Shown here piece after piece: positions 49,973 to 63,096 of a stretch of DNA of 64,000 nt (its first letter is position 1; every line of letters starts with the position of its first letter). The notes under the pieces are model-generated. The model saw nothing but the letters and a program-made list of their open reading frames with translations. It did no database searches and was not told where the DNA came from. The position numbers and the translations under genes were made by a program. The stretch is from Climacteris rufus (taxonomy: Eukaryota; Chordata; Aves; Passeriformes; Climacteridae), in NCBI GenBank assembly GCA_013398175.1, contig VZRZ01007316.1, forward strand, positions 561,081 to 625,080, in the 5' to 3' direction.

Positions 49973-50120
49973 GTACTGCAATGAGCATTTGTTGTGCCCC
50001 CCTCATGTGTTTTGGACAGGCTGGGGGCCTTGGGAGCGCTGCACTGCTCAGTGTGGAGGAGGGATCCAGGCACGGCGCAGGACCTGTGAAAATGGTCCTG
50101 ACTGTCCTGGCTGCAGTGTG
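49973..50120 (+). CDS. SEMA5A: SEMA5A exon: end of TSR2 and first part of TSR3
   Basis: The first base completes the Arg codon from the preceding exon. The frame then reads YCNEHLLCPP, which supplies the last two cysteines of TSR2. TSR3 follows: VFWTGWGPWERCTAQCGGGI, then QARRRTCENGPDC and GCSV at the exon end. WTGWGPW is a double C-mannosylation motif. CTAQCGG has Gln where TSRs modified by O-fucose have Ser or Thr, so TSR3 should lack O-fucose. The remaining TSR3 cysteine lies in the next exon, which is not in the window. Borders are a strong polypyrimidine acceptor (CTCTTTTCACAG) and the donor GTG|GTAAGT, with phase 0 out. Length is 148 bp. Confidence 0.96.
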
Positions 50121-50184
50121 GTAAGTAATTTTCAGCTTTCCCTTCAGCAGATATCTATGGCCATATGCCATGAATGTGTCTATG

Positions 50185-50475
50185 TCATAGAATCATAAAA
50201 TTATTTAAGTTTGGAAAGACCTCTAAGGTTGTCAAGTCCAACCATTAGCCCAGCTCTGCCAACTCCACCATTAAATCATGTCCCCGTGTGCCACATCTAC
50301 GTGTTTTACATACCAATACCTCCAGGGATGCTGACTCTACCACTTCTATGGGCAGTCTGTTCCAGTGCTTGACAACCCTTTCAGTGAAGAAATATTTCTT
50401 CATATCCAATCTAAACCTCCTCTGGCAAAACTTGAAGGCATTTCCTCCTGTCCTATCACTAGTGCCTTATACCCA
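50185..50475 (-). mobile_element. CR1 LINE fragment, 3' end
   Basis: The + strand starts TCATAGAATCATAAAAT, the complement of two CR1 tail octamers. It goes on with 'aagtccaaccattagcccag', 'accattaaatcatgtccccg', 'cttgacaaccctttcagtga' and 'atatccaatctaaacctcct'. It begins only 64 bp after the TSR3 exon donor and is antisense to SEMA5A. About 290 bp remain; it is 5'-truncated. The insertion leaves the splice donor intact. Confidence 0.94.
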
Positions 50476-53400
50476 TAAAGCATCTGTGTATGTCTATAAG
50501 CTCTACCCCTAATATGAATAGTCACCACACTGTTTTTGTCTCTGTGTTGCTTGTGTGTGCTGAAATCCACACAATTAATCAATCAGAAATATGTATACAA
50601 TTCTGTTTCTTCATGGTATCATCTAGAATATAAGCTTCCTGAGGCAAGCTTGGTGCAGATGTAAATGTGTCCTTGCAGGTTTATGGTGAGTTTTATTTTT
50701 ATCACTAGACCACATAGAAAACCCTAGCTATGAGCCCAGGACTCCAGTGTACCAGGTTGTGTACAGCTGAGAAAAAGCTAACGTTCACATCTAAATATGT
50801 AAGGAGCCAATCAGTGAATATATGGAAGCACCAGGAAAGTGCTGAGGTAAGACTGGATAGCAGTCATGATCTTGGCAGAGCAGCAGCCTAGCAGCTGTCA
50901 GGCTTTGAAGACACAGTGGGATGATTTGAATGAAAAGAAGTGCTTTATGGATACCCAATATTTTAAGAGAAACATATGGGAAAACATGTAGGGGATTTTT
51001 CTTATATCTGAACAGATATAGGCGGTAGGTAAAGAGTCCAAAGAAAAATTTATTTTTTCTTTTCACAATTAAACCAATTTTTACATGCTTTCATTTTAAA
51101 GGCTGAATTCTGTTTGGTTTTTTTTTCATAATCTGTGCTTTATTTGTTAGATTGGCACTAATTCTATACTAAAGACAGGATAATTTATTACCTTTTCTAA
51201 TATGAAGATTTTGTGCATTTTCCCAGGATTTGTTCTCTTTTTAAAATTTATTCGGGTGATAGAATTGCATTTTCAGTAGATTGAAAACATCCAACAGGCT
51301 TGTTCTTTTGTTTCAGTTGAACTTTAAGAATTAACCTAATTACTTAGAATTATATCAAGTTTTCCGAAATACTTGTCTCCCTCTAATCATACACAAAAAA
51401 GCAGACATATGGTCTAGATCTATTGTTAAACCTTCCTGACTAGCACCAAAAAGAGCACAATATTAAGTTATTCTGTCTCATTTGTTCCTGTTTATCCCAT
51501 AGTGTTTGTGAAATATAGCGGTATTTTGTTTTGAACAGAATCTTCCCATGGTCTGAAATCAAAAATATGTAGCTCTCATTTTCTTGGAAATCTCCATGAG
51601 GAAAGTAGGAAAACCTTTGGTGTAAAAGTGTCTTACTGATTTGAGATTAATATTATTTGGGTTTGTAATTTATTAACAGTCTTAGCACGGTCTCCACTGC
51701 ATCACAGAATAGTTATCAATTAAGCTCTGGAAATGCTTTGGAGATTTTTTATTAATTAGAAAATTATTGCATTGATAGTTTCAAGCTTTGGAGTACATAG
51801 TTGTCTTGCTAAAACTTAGGCACTAATGGAAACCATCTAGTGTAGAAAGTCTCTGTAAACCCTGGTGTTCGTGAAAGACAAAGGACTCTGGTATAAAGTC
51901 TGTGTTCTGTTTAAGTTTCATTTGAATTTGACTCAGAGGTTCTGCAGCCATAACAAGGTCTTATAACTAAGTGTAGCTGGAGGAAAAAGTACTTTATTTC
52001 CTCTGAGAGTTTGTTTCATTAATATAAGAAGGAGCAATCGAAAATGTTTTTATGCCTTCTTGCAATTGTTGAATGGATTAAATATTTATATAAATAAAAT
52101 CCTATGAATGAGGCATATGAATATGAAACTTGCTTATTCAGCAGATGTTCTTTTCCTTCAACCAAATTTTTGGTTTTATTGCTGTAGGTATGTATCTTTC
52201 AAAACAGTTAGAATTATGGATTTTTACCATAGTGAGTAAAGGAGAAGTTAATGTGTCTTATTCCTACTGTTTTCTATTCTTTACTAGTTATAGTGATGCT
52301 CAGCTTAGGTGCAACATATTTAGTGAGTTTAATTTATTTCAAAAAACTTTTATTCTGAGTATCTCCTCCCAGTACTTGGGAAGCTAAATAATCTTGGGAA
52401 GAATTGCAGTGTTAGTGGTAGTAATCCACCCTGCCTGCTCTTTATTTTGTCAGGAGTAAAAGATGTTAGGAGCCAAACATTTACCAAGTGAATTACATGC
52501 ATAGCTGGGAGTAGACTCAGGGACTTAAAATGCCCAGTTCTCTCAACCATTGGATGATAGCTTTAAACTGTATAGAGATCTCCAGTTTTCTTGTTTACCT
52601 TCTTCAGTGGGAATGAACTCTGTGAAACTTTCACAACATTTGAACAGCATGAGTTGCCATAGGCCCTCTACAGCTGAATAATTCAGTGTCTGTGGCCTGT
52701 GAAGTGAAGAAGAAAAATGTGTAGAGGATTGGAGAACATATTTTTTAAGAAGATAGTAACTATGTTAGGCTTCATTTCATCTTGAAATGAAAAGAAATTT
52801 TTGATGCATGAGAGGTGTAGGATGGACTAAATGCTGTCTTGGGACCCCTTTCAACTGTGCTGATTTTTGCTTTTAGAACCGTTTTTCAATAGGGAATCGT
52901 GGGAGAAAAACAACAACTGTTTTTATAAGACTTAAGAAAGGAAGTCTTAGAATGTGTTTGCCAGCAGTATCAGGGGACCGGATTTAATTTCCTGGGACAA
53001 CCTGCCTCTTCTGTTTTCCAATCTGCAACCAGGCTGTGAGACTGCAGTATAGCCAATTCTGATCTATTTAGCTCTCCTCATTTTCCAGCTTTTGCCATAT
53101 TAATGGCTATTGTTTGTGTCCACCTAATGATTTATACCACATAATTTTTAATGAACAGTTTTTCTTTCTTTTAGTTTGATTGTATTGCCCCTAGGCTGTA
53201 ATATCACATCAGGCAGCTACTGCATGTTTGGCTTTTTGCGTGTTTCTCATCAGTTGGTTCCTTGATTTTATCTGTCTTATAGCAGATATCAGCCAAGACA
53301 CTTGAATATTTTTTATCAGGGCTCAGTGGAGTTCCCTACCATTATTTCCAACTTCGCATTTTATAAAATAATAATGATAAATCTTTTGATGCATATAAAT

Positions 53401-56179
53401 ATTCCAAAGAGAGAAAACCATGATGACATCTTAAAGATACATCTCTTGCTTAAATGCACTGAATACATGAAAATGGATGGCCAGAGACTTAGGACTGATG
53501 GCATTTTCACTGAATATAGAAAACCATAAATCATTGTGATACAGGAGAATTAGGCCACAGAGACTCATAAAGGTCAAAAAGATGAAGTTTGAAATCAAAA
53601 TCTGGAGTCATAAGGACCTGTTAAAGTCTTCAAGTTAATCAAAGTTACTAAATAGTGCTTGAAACTGTCTAATAAGAGATAGAACCATCTCAATCAAATT
53701 TAAGAGCAGCTAAAATCTGGTAATAGAAAGCTTAAGTGGATTGCAATACAGGTATTAATATCATGTATGCAGGTGATACCTGCACTAGAGAAGGAACTGT
53801 GGAATTCTGTGGACTGTGCTAATGTGACTCAGAGGACAAACATCTTCATATTTTACAGCATACTCAGATAAGCTTTATGTTTCCTTCAGAAAATGCTTCT
53901 TTTCCCCTGAGAGGCATAATCTCACCTGAATTTGCCTCAGGCCGGTAATAAAAGAATAACTTTTTAAAAGAATTATTACTAGAATGAGAATGTAGTTTGA
54001 GGGTCAGGTTGGGTGGCATGCTTTATGTGCATATTTTTCTGTGTTCTCATTTCAGTCGTGCTAACATACGCATTAATTTTGGTTTTTGTACTGGGAGACT
54101 GGTAAAGGCCACATACTTTCCGCATATCAGAACAAAACATGTTGTGTTTTGCTGTGGAATAAAAAAAAAAATGGACAAATTTTATTTGTTTCCTAGAAAT
54201 AGTAGCTAGTTTTTTTATGAACCTTTTTTTTTAATTATTTTTGTTAATGTTTCAATGTTCTAGAATTGTGCTGAACACAATTTTTTTAGGGAAATCGGTC
54301 TGTATTCTTGAGTTTTTTTATGACACAGGATGGAAAACGAAAGAATTTTTTTCTTTCATCCATTTTTAAAGGGAATTTGAAGAGAGAACATTTTCAGAAG
54401 TACTTTGTCCATCAGAAAGAACCGTCTGCCTTTTTTTACTTGCCATCTCACAAAATAAATTTAAAATGTCTGGTCCAAAAAAGTGACCGAAAAATCAGAT
54501 TGTTAGTATGCTTTTGTGTATAGTTGTTTTTTAAGTTTCCATTTGACTTAAGAAAAGTAATCTATTGAAAAAGCATAAAACAATCTCACAAGCGCAAGGT
54601 ATAGGATATAGTACTATTTATATCACATTTGCCTGCTTATGCTCATTTCCTTTTTTAATTCTTTTTTCTTCTATAATGTAAACTTCATTGAGTTTGGTGG
54701 GTTTTTTTATGTTTTAAAAGTTTAGAAAAGTAGACCCTCCCTTCTTTTGATGCGGCATATGCTATTGCAATTGTAAGCAACAAGTATGTAAATAAGGTAA
54801 ACAAAAATACAAAATAATAAATAGTTTCAGAAAATGCTAAAACGTTGATCAATGGTACATCTGCTCAACATTTTTAGTAAGGTGAGCTACCAGCTTGGTC
54901 AAAGTAAGTGTGAAATACAAACTGGTTGAACTGATGTGCATAAATATCTGAATGTGAGCTGTTTAAGGTGGTACACATCCAGAGATAATTTTGCTGGTTG
55001 TATTTTGAAAAAGAAGCTAAACTGTAAGATGTTTTCTTTCCTGCTTAGAATAGTGTGAAGCATCCCTTTTCTGGGAAATGTAATTTTAAAAATACTTTGA
55101 AGCTGTGAAAGACATTTTTAGCTGCTGGGACACTGTCCCTACTCTACTTCAAGCTATTCAGTTCAACCTGTGATGACTGACACTGACTGCAGAACTGTTC
55201 TGAGATTCCTGTAGCAAGCTCTTTCAGGGACTTCCAGGTCATGTACAATAATTTCTTCTGTGGACCAATGCCAGCTGATTTGAAATCTCCTTCAAATCTA
55301 ATTAAAAGTATTCCCCAAAGTGAGTGTTCTCACATTCAAGAACTTTGTATTGGACATACTTGTATCCGTGATACAGACTATATGAGTTTGATTCAGAAGT
55401 CCAAATCTTATTTTAAAAACCATGGAAACAAATCTTAGTGTAACTATGCACAAGGTGTCTCAGAGCTTTGGATGTAAGCCACAGCCAATGTGTGCCTAAG
55501 GTTAAGTGACGGTCAGCCTTCATCCAGTTAGGGAGTTGTACTGATCAGAGGTAGGAGACCTGATTTGCTCCAGCCAGAATTTGCCAGACTGTTTCCTAAA
55601 ACACCAAGCTCTCTGGAGCATCTCCTATCTCAGGTACTGCTATTTGTTGAAGTTTTCAGCAATTCCTGTGCTGTAGATGTTGTCTTCATTATTGTTACTT
55701 AGATGGAATGCTGTACACCTGGCCCTGTGAGGGTCTGTGCTTGAACTGTGATCGTTACTGTCTCTGATAACCACAGAAAGCTGAAGTATCTGAAACCACC
55801 TTCATTCTGCACCCAGCAGGAACAGAGCCGGGCTCAAAGACCCAGATTTATGAGATACAAACTTCTACTTTCCTTTGACTTTATAAGTTTTGAATATGAA
55901 TTTTAAAAAAGGAGAAAGATAACAAGAAAGAATATTGGATGCTGAGGTTTTGTGCTGCACTAATTTGAGAATGAATTAATTGTTGCCCATTTTCACTGTA
56001 AAAATAGCTAGCTTTCTCTGTTAGACAGTTTCAAGGACGAGATTTTGTAAACATAGCTATATTGTTGTAAAAATTATCTTTTTACATTCCTTTCCCATGA
56101 ACACAGATCCTTTTGACGGACACTTCTTTTAACCATTGGAGTTAAAGACGGAAGTGTTAACTTTCTCCAATGATCTGTG

Positions 56180-56350
56180 ATTTCTAAAAGTGTATATAAG
56201 AATTAAACAAAGGTGGGTTTCCCCCCTTCCGCCCTTTGCTCTGAACAAGCTCTGACTCCGTCTTCTCTGTTCTGCACCTTCGGCTGATAAGCCGTAATAA
56301 GCGGCTAATTACAGGCAGCGCGGTAATAATTAATGAGTGAAACGGAATCT
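56180..56350. promoter_or_regulatory. Candidate conserved regulatory element (intronic enhancer)
   Basis: In a CpG-poor intron this block holds eight CpGs within about 115 bp (56230-56344). It is crowded with homeodomain-type cores: TAATTA at 56306-56311 and TAATAATTAATGAG at 56324-56337. There is a GATAAG at 56286 and nested inverted repeats, CGGCTgataAGCCG (56281-56294) and GCCGtaataagCGGC (56291-56305). A TATATAAG lies at 56193-56200. This combination of CpG retention and dense homeobox sites is typical of conserved non-coding elements near developmental genes. No coding frame, repeat family or RNA is recognisable. The assignment is inference without any comparison to other genomes; a tissue-specific promoter for an unannotated RNA is an alternative. 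Confidence 0.45.
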
Positions 56351-59300
56351 GGAGGATATTTCCTAAGGTTGTGAGCTTCATTGAGCCTGAGTTTTTTTCA
56401 TTGCTGTGGACCTGGAATATTCAGTTATGTCTGGAAAGTAATCCATAACTGTCATTGAACACTAAAAAACAGAACAAAAAGGAGATGGCATAGTTTTGTC
56501 TTAGTTTCATCAACTAATAGGGTTTACAGGATCATATTGGGGTGTGTCAGGTATTCTTACTCTTCTGCTCATAAGTAAAGCACCCATTCCCTCATTACCA
56601 CTGTATTTGATTGGAGGGTGGTCTTAGATAATAACATGGAATTGCAACAAGTTGCATGAAAAACACTGGGTCAATAGCGGAAAACTCCCTAAATTACTTT
56701 CTACATACAGGAAGATTTGCAGCTGAGTCTGTTGTTTGGTCCAAGAGGACTGCTAAATCCTACAGACAGGAGATATGGGAAGGGGGAATGAGAGTGGAAA
56801 AACATAAGAGACTTGAAATGTTAACTTATGGGAAATCAGTCTTCATTAGTTCCAGTGCTTGTGGATCTGGATTTTTACGTATGAGTAGGGTAGCTTTATT
56901 TGATACGTAAGTAGTATTTCCATGGAATCAGAACTGACTGAGAGAAGTAACTGACTGACTGACAAGGAGAGCTGTAAAAAAAAAAAAAAGAAAGTCTGTC
57001 CTGGAGTATCATGGAGCTTTTGGAACAATTAGAACTGTATTTAATACAGGGTATTATTTTTTACACTTTGTTTTTAACAAGAAAAAATAAAGATAGTAAA
57101 CCTCTAATCCAAATTTAAGGAAAATAAAAAATTGATGCAGGTAAAGACAGGCTGCTTCACCTGATTTCTGATTTTCAAATAGCTGAACAACTCCAGGGTA
57201 AAACATAATTCAGATGTAAATGGAAAGTGCAGTGCAGACCCTTAGGACATTACTAATTTAATCCACTTCATGTCTTTCTGACATTGTTCTTCTAGAAGAT
57301 AAAAGGGTTTCTGACAATCAAAATGGAGCAACTTCAAAATACATGATATTAAATTCATGATAGAGGATTACAAAAAGGGTCATCATTAAAGTGATATACT
57401 AGCAAGAAGGTGTAGGAGTTAAAAAATGGATAAAGCTAACTGAACATACTGATGGTTTGTCCTAGAAGGAGCAACCTCATTGGGAGGTTGTTATAGATCT
57501 CCTAAAGGAATTTGTTTAGACAGATTTTACTTACAAGCGTTTTCAGTCATTTTGGAGGAAAATTTTGAATTATATTTGCTGGTGACCTGAACTTTTGGGG
57601 CATCATCATTTGGGGTTGATTTGCATGTTGTATAGGAAGCACTAGATGAGTTTGAGGCTGAAGTAGTAGAAATGAAGAGTTTTGTATCATAATTGCAAAG
57701 TCATGAACTTAAAATCAACAGATGTTCCTGCTTTCACCTTACAGCGCAGTGAGGAACAAGACAGGAGAATGACCCTGGTGTGTGAGTTGTTTATGATACT
57801 AGCTGTAAGTCAGAAAGTTTGTGCAGTGGTGAAAAAATGTAGGTTTAGTTTTAGCATTTAGGAAGTTTCAGCAAGGTATTCCAAATAGAGACAAAAAAGG
57901 CAGTCTAGGGATTCATATAAAAACTAATCCCAGAAGAGATGATTGTAGCAGACTGGACTGAAGCTGGATGAAATCACTGGTTTTTGTTTCACGTTTTGCA
58001 AGTAATGTAATTTCTCCCATACTGCTGTTGTTTTCAAAGCTGAGCTTATATTGAAGCTGAATTTATCTGACAGCTTTGTATCAATGACTGAAGTTATGAA
58101 AGCTCATTATGATTTCATCTACAAATTTTCAGTCTCTCCCATTACAAAGATATGTCTTTGTTAAGTATGCAGAAACCTTAATTTGACTGTAGTCAGTTCA
58201 GTAGCAACCTTCGTTGTGGAGTTGCACTCAGAATGGAGAAAAAGGGTGCGTTAAGCATAACATTGAAAATTACTGCAGAAACTTGATAGAGCAGTTACAC
58301 AAAATTGTTCTGTAGTCATGCTTACTGTTCTTAAATGATGTGGCAGGTGGTGGAAGTGAGCTGAACTCAGGAAAGTGTTCCAAAGAAAGGCAAAATATTG
58401 GGATTTTCTTAACTCAAAGTAGGCAGGGTTTTAGTGTATGAAGGACTGATATATAAATTAATTACAGGTTTAGAGAGGAAGCACTGGGATTTCTGTACAC
58501 TCTGTACTGTAATATACTGAGTTTTAAGGAAATATGAAGCCAGTGAAGGGAATTCATTTCTATCCAGGGCACTGTTAAATGATGTAACTTGTTGCAAGAA
58601 ATTGATGAGGCTTAAATCTTAAGAACCAATAAAACTCCACACAACTAAAATTGTGCAGGATATCAGGATGAAGTAGAATTATAATAGACAAAAAATTACA
58701 TTTTTGTTAGCACAGTAAATAAAATTCTGAAGTTTTAAATCATTTTTCTGAATATCAACAATCAGATTTAAAGCTCTGCTCTTGGCATTCTGCTTATATC
58801 TCTGCTGCCATTTGACAATAACCAGGCAAGGCATGTCTGATCTAGAATGGCATTTCCAATGTTCCTCTTTGTAAAGTGACTATTGAATCAGTGGCAACAA
58901 ATTGTCCCTCTGATTTATTTTGTTCCTTTTAGATTTAGTCACCTGTACTTAAAATGGTAAGGTGCAAACATAGTAATTGTGTTTACACATTTTATACCAA
59001 AAAGTCTGCTCACATGTAGACTTCAACACAAAGCAGAGTTTTGTTTCACTGTTCTTCAATTTGACCTCAGTAAATTGAGGGATGGTTGAAGCCTGAATAA
59101 GTAATATGCACTGTTGCCATTTATAGCTTCACTAAAGCAGCAACTGTTGAAGAGTGCAAGGCTGATTTGTTAGCTGAGCTGATTGACAGAAGTCCTTAGC
59201 CATCTGAGTGCAATTAAATGGAACTCCATCCAAATTAATTTTATATATGTGCCAGCTTTTATTTTCACTTAGTATCAGGGCGTCATAGTAATTTTTAATT

Positions 59301-62300
59301 TATTAGGTTGTGGTAGGATTTTGCTTTTCATTGAAAATAGTGTCAGGCAGCCCTGTTCTTACAGAAGTTATATGAGGTTGGGAAATAATTAAAAAAGCCT
59401 TCTGAATATTTATTGATGGAGTTATCAAAAGTACCTTTTTTTTTCTTTCCTTGGTTCATTCCCTCCTCCCTTTCACATTAAGTTGTTGACTTAGAAGACT
59501 TGTGCACTAATACTATAGCCACCAAATAAAAGAAATTAAGTTATTCAAAGCCTCTGACAATCATCTTGAACAAATATGTTCACAAGCCTTAAAAAAGGTA
59601 AACACACATTTTTAGTGTGTTTATTTATAACTTATTTTGTATCTTCAGGATGATGTTACTCAGCCTATTGAAGTGTTCTGAAATAATATTTAGATCTGAA
59701 TACTCCAGTAGATGGGATTGTATTCTTCATGTCTGAGAATATAAATTCATGCAAACACTGTGCTCATTTACCAGAATACACAGTGATTTGTCCTTGCAGC
59801 TTGAAGGGCAGGATGTAGTGTCACAGTCACCCTATCAAGATCCCTTATGTTACTTGAAAGCAGCATCATTTCTTTCTGCTAGAGAAATGCAGCTGAAAGT
59901 AAAAATATTAATCTACTGTCTTGCAAAACAGAGTTTTTCTAATTCAACAATACTTGTTACATCATCTGAAACATCAGAAAGCTGAAGTCATAAAAGCAGG
60001 CCGTTCAGTTTACTTTATGAAAACCTCCAGCTTTGTTACTTAGAACAACTTCTAGCATGAGAGACCAGTGAAACAGTTACTACCTTATAAAGATACAGGT
60101 GTTCATTTATCTTTCCTTTGAAATTCCTGACACCCCTACACAGATGGGAGTGGTTCAGAAATAGGTCAGCCCAAAATGCAGTTCTTGCTTTGCCTTCTCA
60201 GAGAGGCTCTAGATGCAGAAAAACAGCTGTAGACTATAACTGTATTTTTTCAGCTATAAACCAATCTCCAGAAGGAAAAGTGGAAAAAAAAACCCAACCA
60301 AAATAGTAGAGTTGATCTATGGTACTGCAGGTACTTTGCCAGTTGCACAGGCTGGATTGCCAGGCACCAGGTCAGACACAGGACTGCTACTTGGCTGACA
60401 TCTGTGCAGTGCTCAGCACCAGACTCTTCTGTGCTATTGCTCCATTGCTCAAAAGCAGCCCCATCTGTAGTACGTGATGATTATTTGTGAAGGTAGTGGC
60501 AGATTCCAAGATTCTTTATAATAAAGAACATACTTACATGGCAATGCTTGTGAGGACATTTGTATGTGGCTTTGTTAATTTACTGTTCTGGTAATGTCAT
60601 ACTGCAGTGGATATGCTTACTAGCAAAAAATTTCATTTTCTGAAGCTGAGTTTGTTCTGCCTCCATCTCAGTCACTATAAGCTCTATGAAAAACAAGAGT
60701 TAGTCAATAGACCCACATCTCTTGGTATTGCCTGACTTAGCTAAATCTTTTCACAGCCTTGGATGACATCAGCCAGCAGAAGTCAAGAGAGTATATCTGA
60801 CTGTTACATTCTCTAGAAGACCTGTAATTCTGCTTTAAGCTGAAATGAATTATACTCACTATATTTGAAGCAAAAAAAGAGATTCATTCAGAAGTTTCCA
60901 AAATTTTCAAGCAGCTGTTCACAAAACAGAAGTATACTGCATGCTTTCACACAGGAGCACAAAAACCTCTGCAACTGCAGTAAGCTCCCTATTAAAAATA
61001 GTTAATTTATTTATGCTATCCCTTATTGAAAAGCTAATCCAGAATCCCAATGCATATACTAAAGCATTTGTGTGAGATAGCTTGGCAAAATGAATATTTT
61101 GTTAAAGAGTTTTAAAGTACTTAGAAAAAGAAGTAAGAGCAGTGCATATAATCTTCTTCTGAAATGGAGGGCTAGAAGGAATATTAGACATATAGTGAAA
61201 TCTATCATCAGCAATTTGGTATGAAATATAAAAATGTTCCATTACACAGAATACAAGAAAAAATACAACTGGTGGATTATAGGAATTAATCCATCAAAAA
61301 TCTTGCTGGGAGTCACATGAATGTAATTTTGAGAAAAAAAAAAAAGAAAACTAGAAAATGCAGTGTTTGGTATCTCTAGCTAAGGAAATGTTCTCACTTC
61401 TTTCCCTCATTTTCAGAATGACTGGTGTTTTATTTGCTGGTTAGTTTGTTAAGTAAAACTGAAGTATAATAATATGAGATGCCCTATCTGTAAAGTTAAA
61501 TCTGGCTTTCCATGATAGGCCCAAGAAAAATTAACTAATGTTGCCTTAAACTTCATAGTTTAAACTTAAACTTCCTGTGTTGTGAGAGGCAGGTAGGGTG
61601 AAATGTGGAGAAAAAAGAAAAATCTAAATAACAAGAGTCCAAGATTTTACAAAAGTATTTGTCCTTGCTAAAGCCACAGAAGGTCTTTGCCTAATATAGT
61701 CAGACAAATAGAGATGAAAATGAACGACTAGTCTTTTGCCTTTTGTAAGGTAGGTACCTTTGATTATTTGGGGAAATTTATTGATGTGTTTAGTTCTTAG
61801 AACTGCATTCTGCTTGCAGTACCACCCTGATAGTTTGTGCTTTCTTAACTATATACTTACCCTTTCCTTTTTTACTACTGCAATACACCCTCCAGAGTAT
61901 TTTCTTGAAAGTTGGTGCTACTTTAGATACAGTACTTTCCATGCTCTTGAATCAGTGTAACCACACAGGTTTACAGCATAGACCATGTTGAACACCATTT
62001 ATTGTGAAAAACTGACCATTTCTCTCCTCCATTTACCATCTTTTTAGCAGTTAATTAACTGTGAAAGCATAATAGATTTTCGTTTAGCTTTTGGCTCCAA
62101 GTTTCCTTCAGAGGGAATAATTCCTTTGAGATACATTGTGAAATGTCTTCTTGAATGCAAAGTAAATTGTATCAGCTTACCACCTCTATCCATGTGTTTG
62201 TTGACTACTTCAGAGGCTCTGAGAGGTTCATGGCTTTTAAAGAAAAGCAGGACATATAATTTTGTTCTCCAGCAGATCATATTTGTACATGTTCCACTAA

Positions 62301-63077
62301 TTTCATGCTTTATTATGATTTCCCTGATTTGCCCAATTCGGATATCATGCTCATTTTTTTTAGTTTCCCTTAACTTCCTGAAGTATTTTTTAGAAGTGAT
62401 GTGACATTTATCATCTTCCAGGCCTCAGATAGGAAGGTAGATTTAAGCAAGGAGCTGTGTGTCACCAGTATTAGTTTTCTTATTTCTGCTTCCATAGTTA
62501 TATGCTTTGGTGACATTTTTTGCTTATTTTATCTATTTGTGCCATTATGCCTTCAACTAACACAGCGTGCTATGTTCTTGACATTTCTAAATACCCCTTG
62601 TATGCCTTCACAGTATATTGGGCCTAGAGATTCATGTCCTTGAAGTAGGACTGTGTCTTAGCTTTTAGACCTTACAAAGTACCTCCTTGTTGGGTTTTTA
62701 CATTTATTATGCTAGATTCATTATTATTTCCATTCATTTTTTGTTTGTACCCAACCTCAGCTTTTTGCAGAGTGGGGTCACCTCCCTGCTGTTTAGTTGC
62801 GATGATTTGTTTTTGCGTTTCCTCAGATTTCTTGATTGGCAGCAAGCATTTGCTCTCTGCCTCTATTACACTGCCCCTGGTGAGCTTCCCTGCTGTAGTG
62901 CTCTGCTGGGTCATGTCCCCCATCAGTGGTTGTACTGAACCCAGCTATCTTCTTTGTTCATTTGTATTGTAGAGGAAGGGTCAGGGACTAGCCCCTTGAT
63001 ACTTTTCTCTTAAGTGGAGTCACCTCTCAAGGGAGCAGAATTCAGCACAGAAAACTATTTTTATGCTTTTCTGGGGG

Positions 63078-63096
63078 GAAAAAAAAAAAAAAAAAG
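63078..63096. repeat. Poly-A tract
   Basis: A run of about 18 A follows a short run of G. No retrocopy is recognisable upstream of it. Confidence 0.75.

Noticed and set aside
57430..57960. Possible ancient LINE (for example L3/CR1-like) internal region
   Set aside because: A few phrases recall LINE endonuclease or linker sequence, but the match is too weak to call by eye without a repeat library.
62760..63020. Possible coding exon with frames on + strand in two phases
   Set aside because: The frames overlap each other and an antisense frame, and none has the TSR cysteine/tryptophan pattern expected of the next SEMA5A exon.
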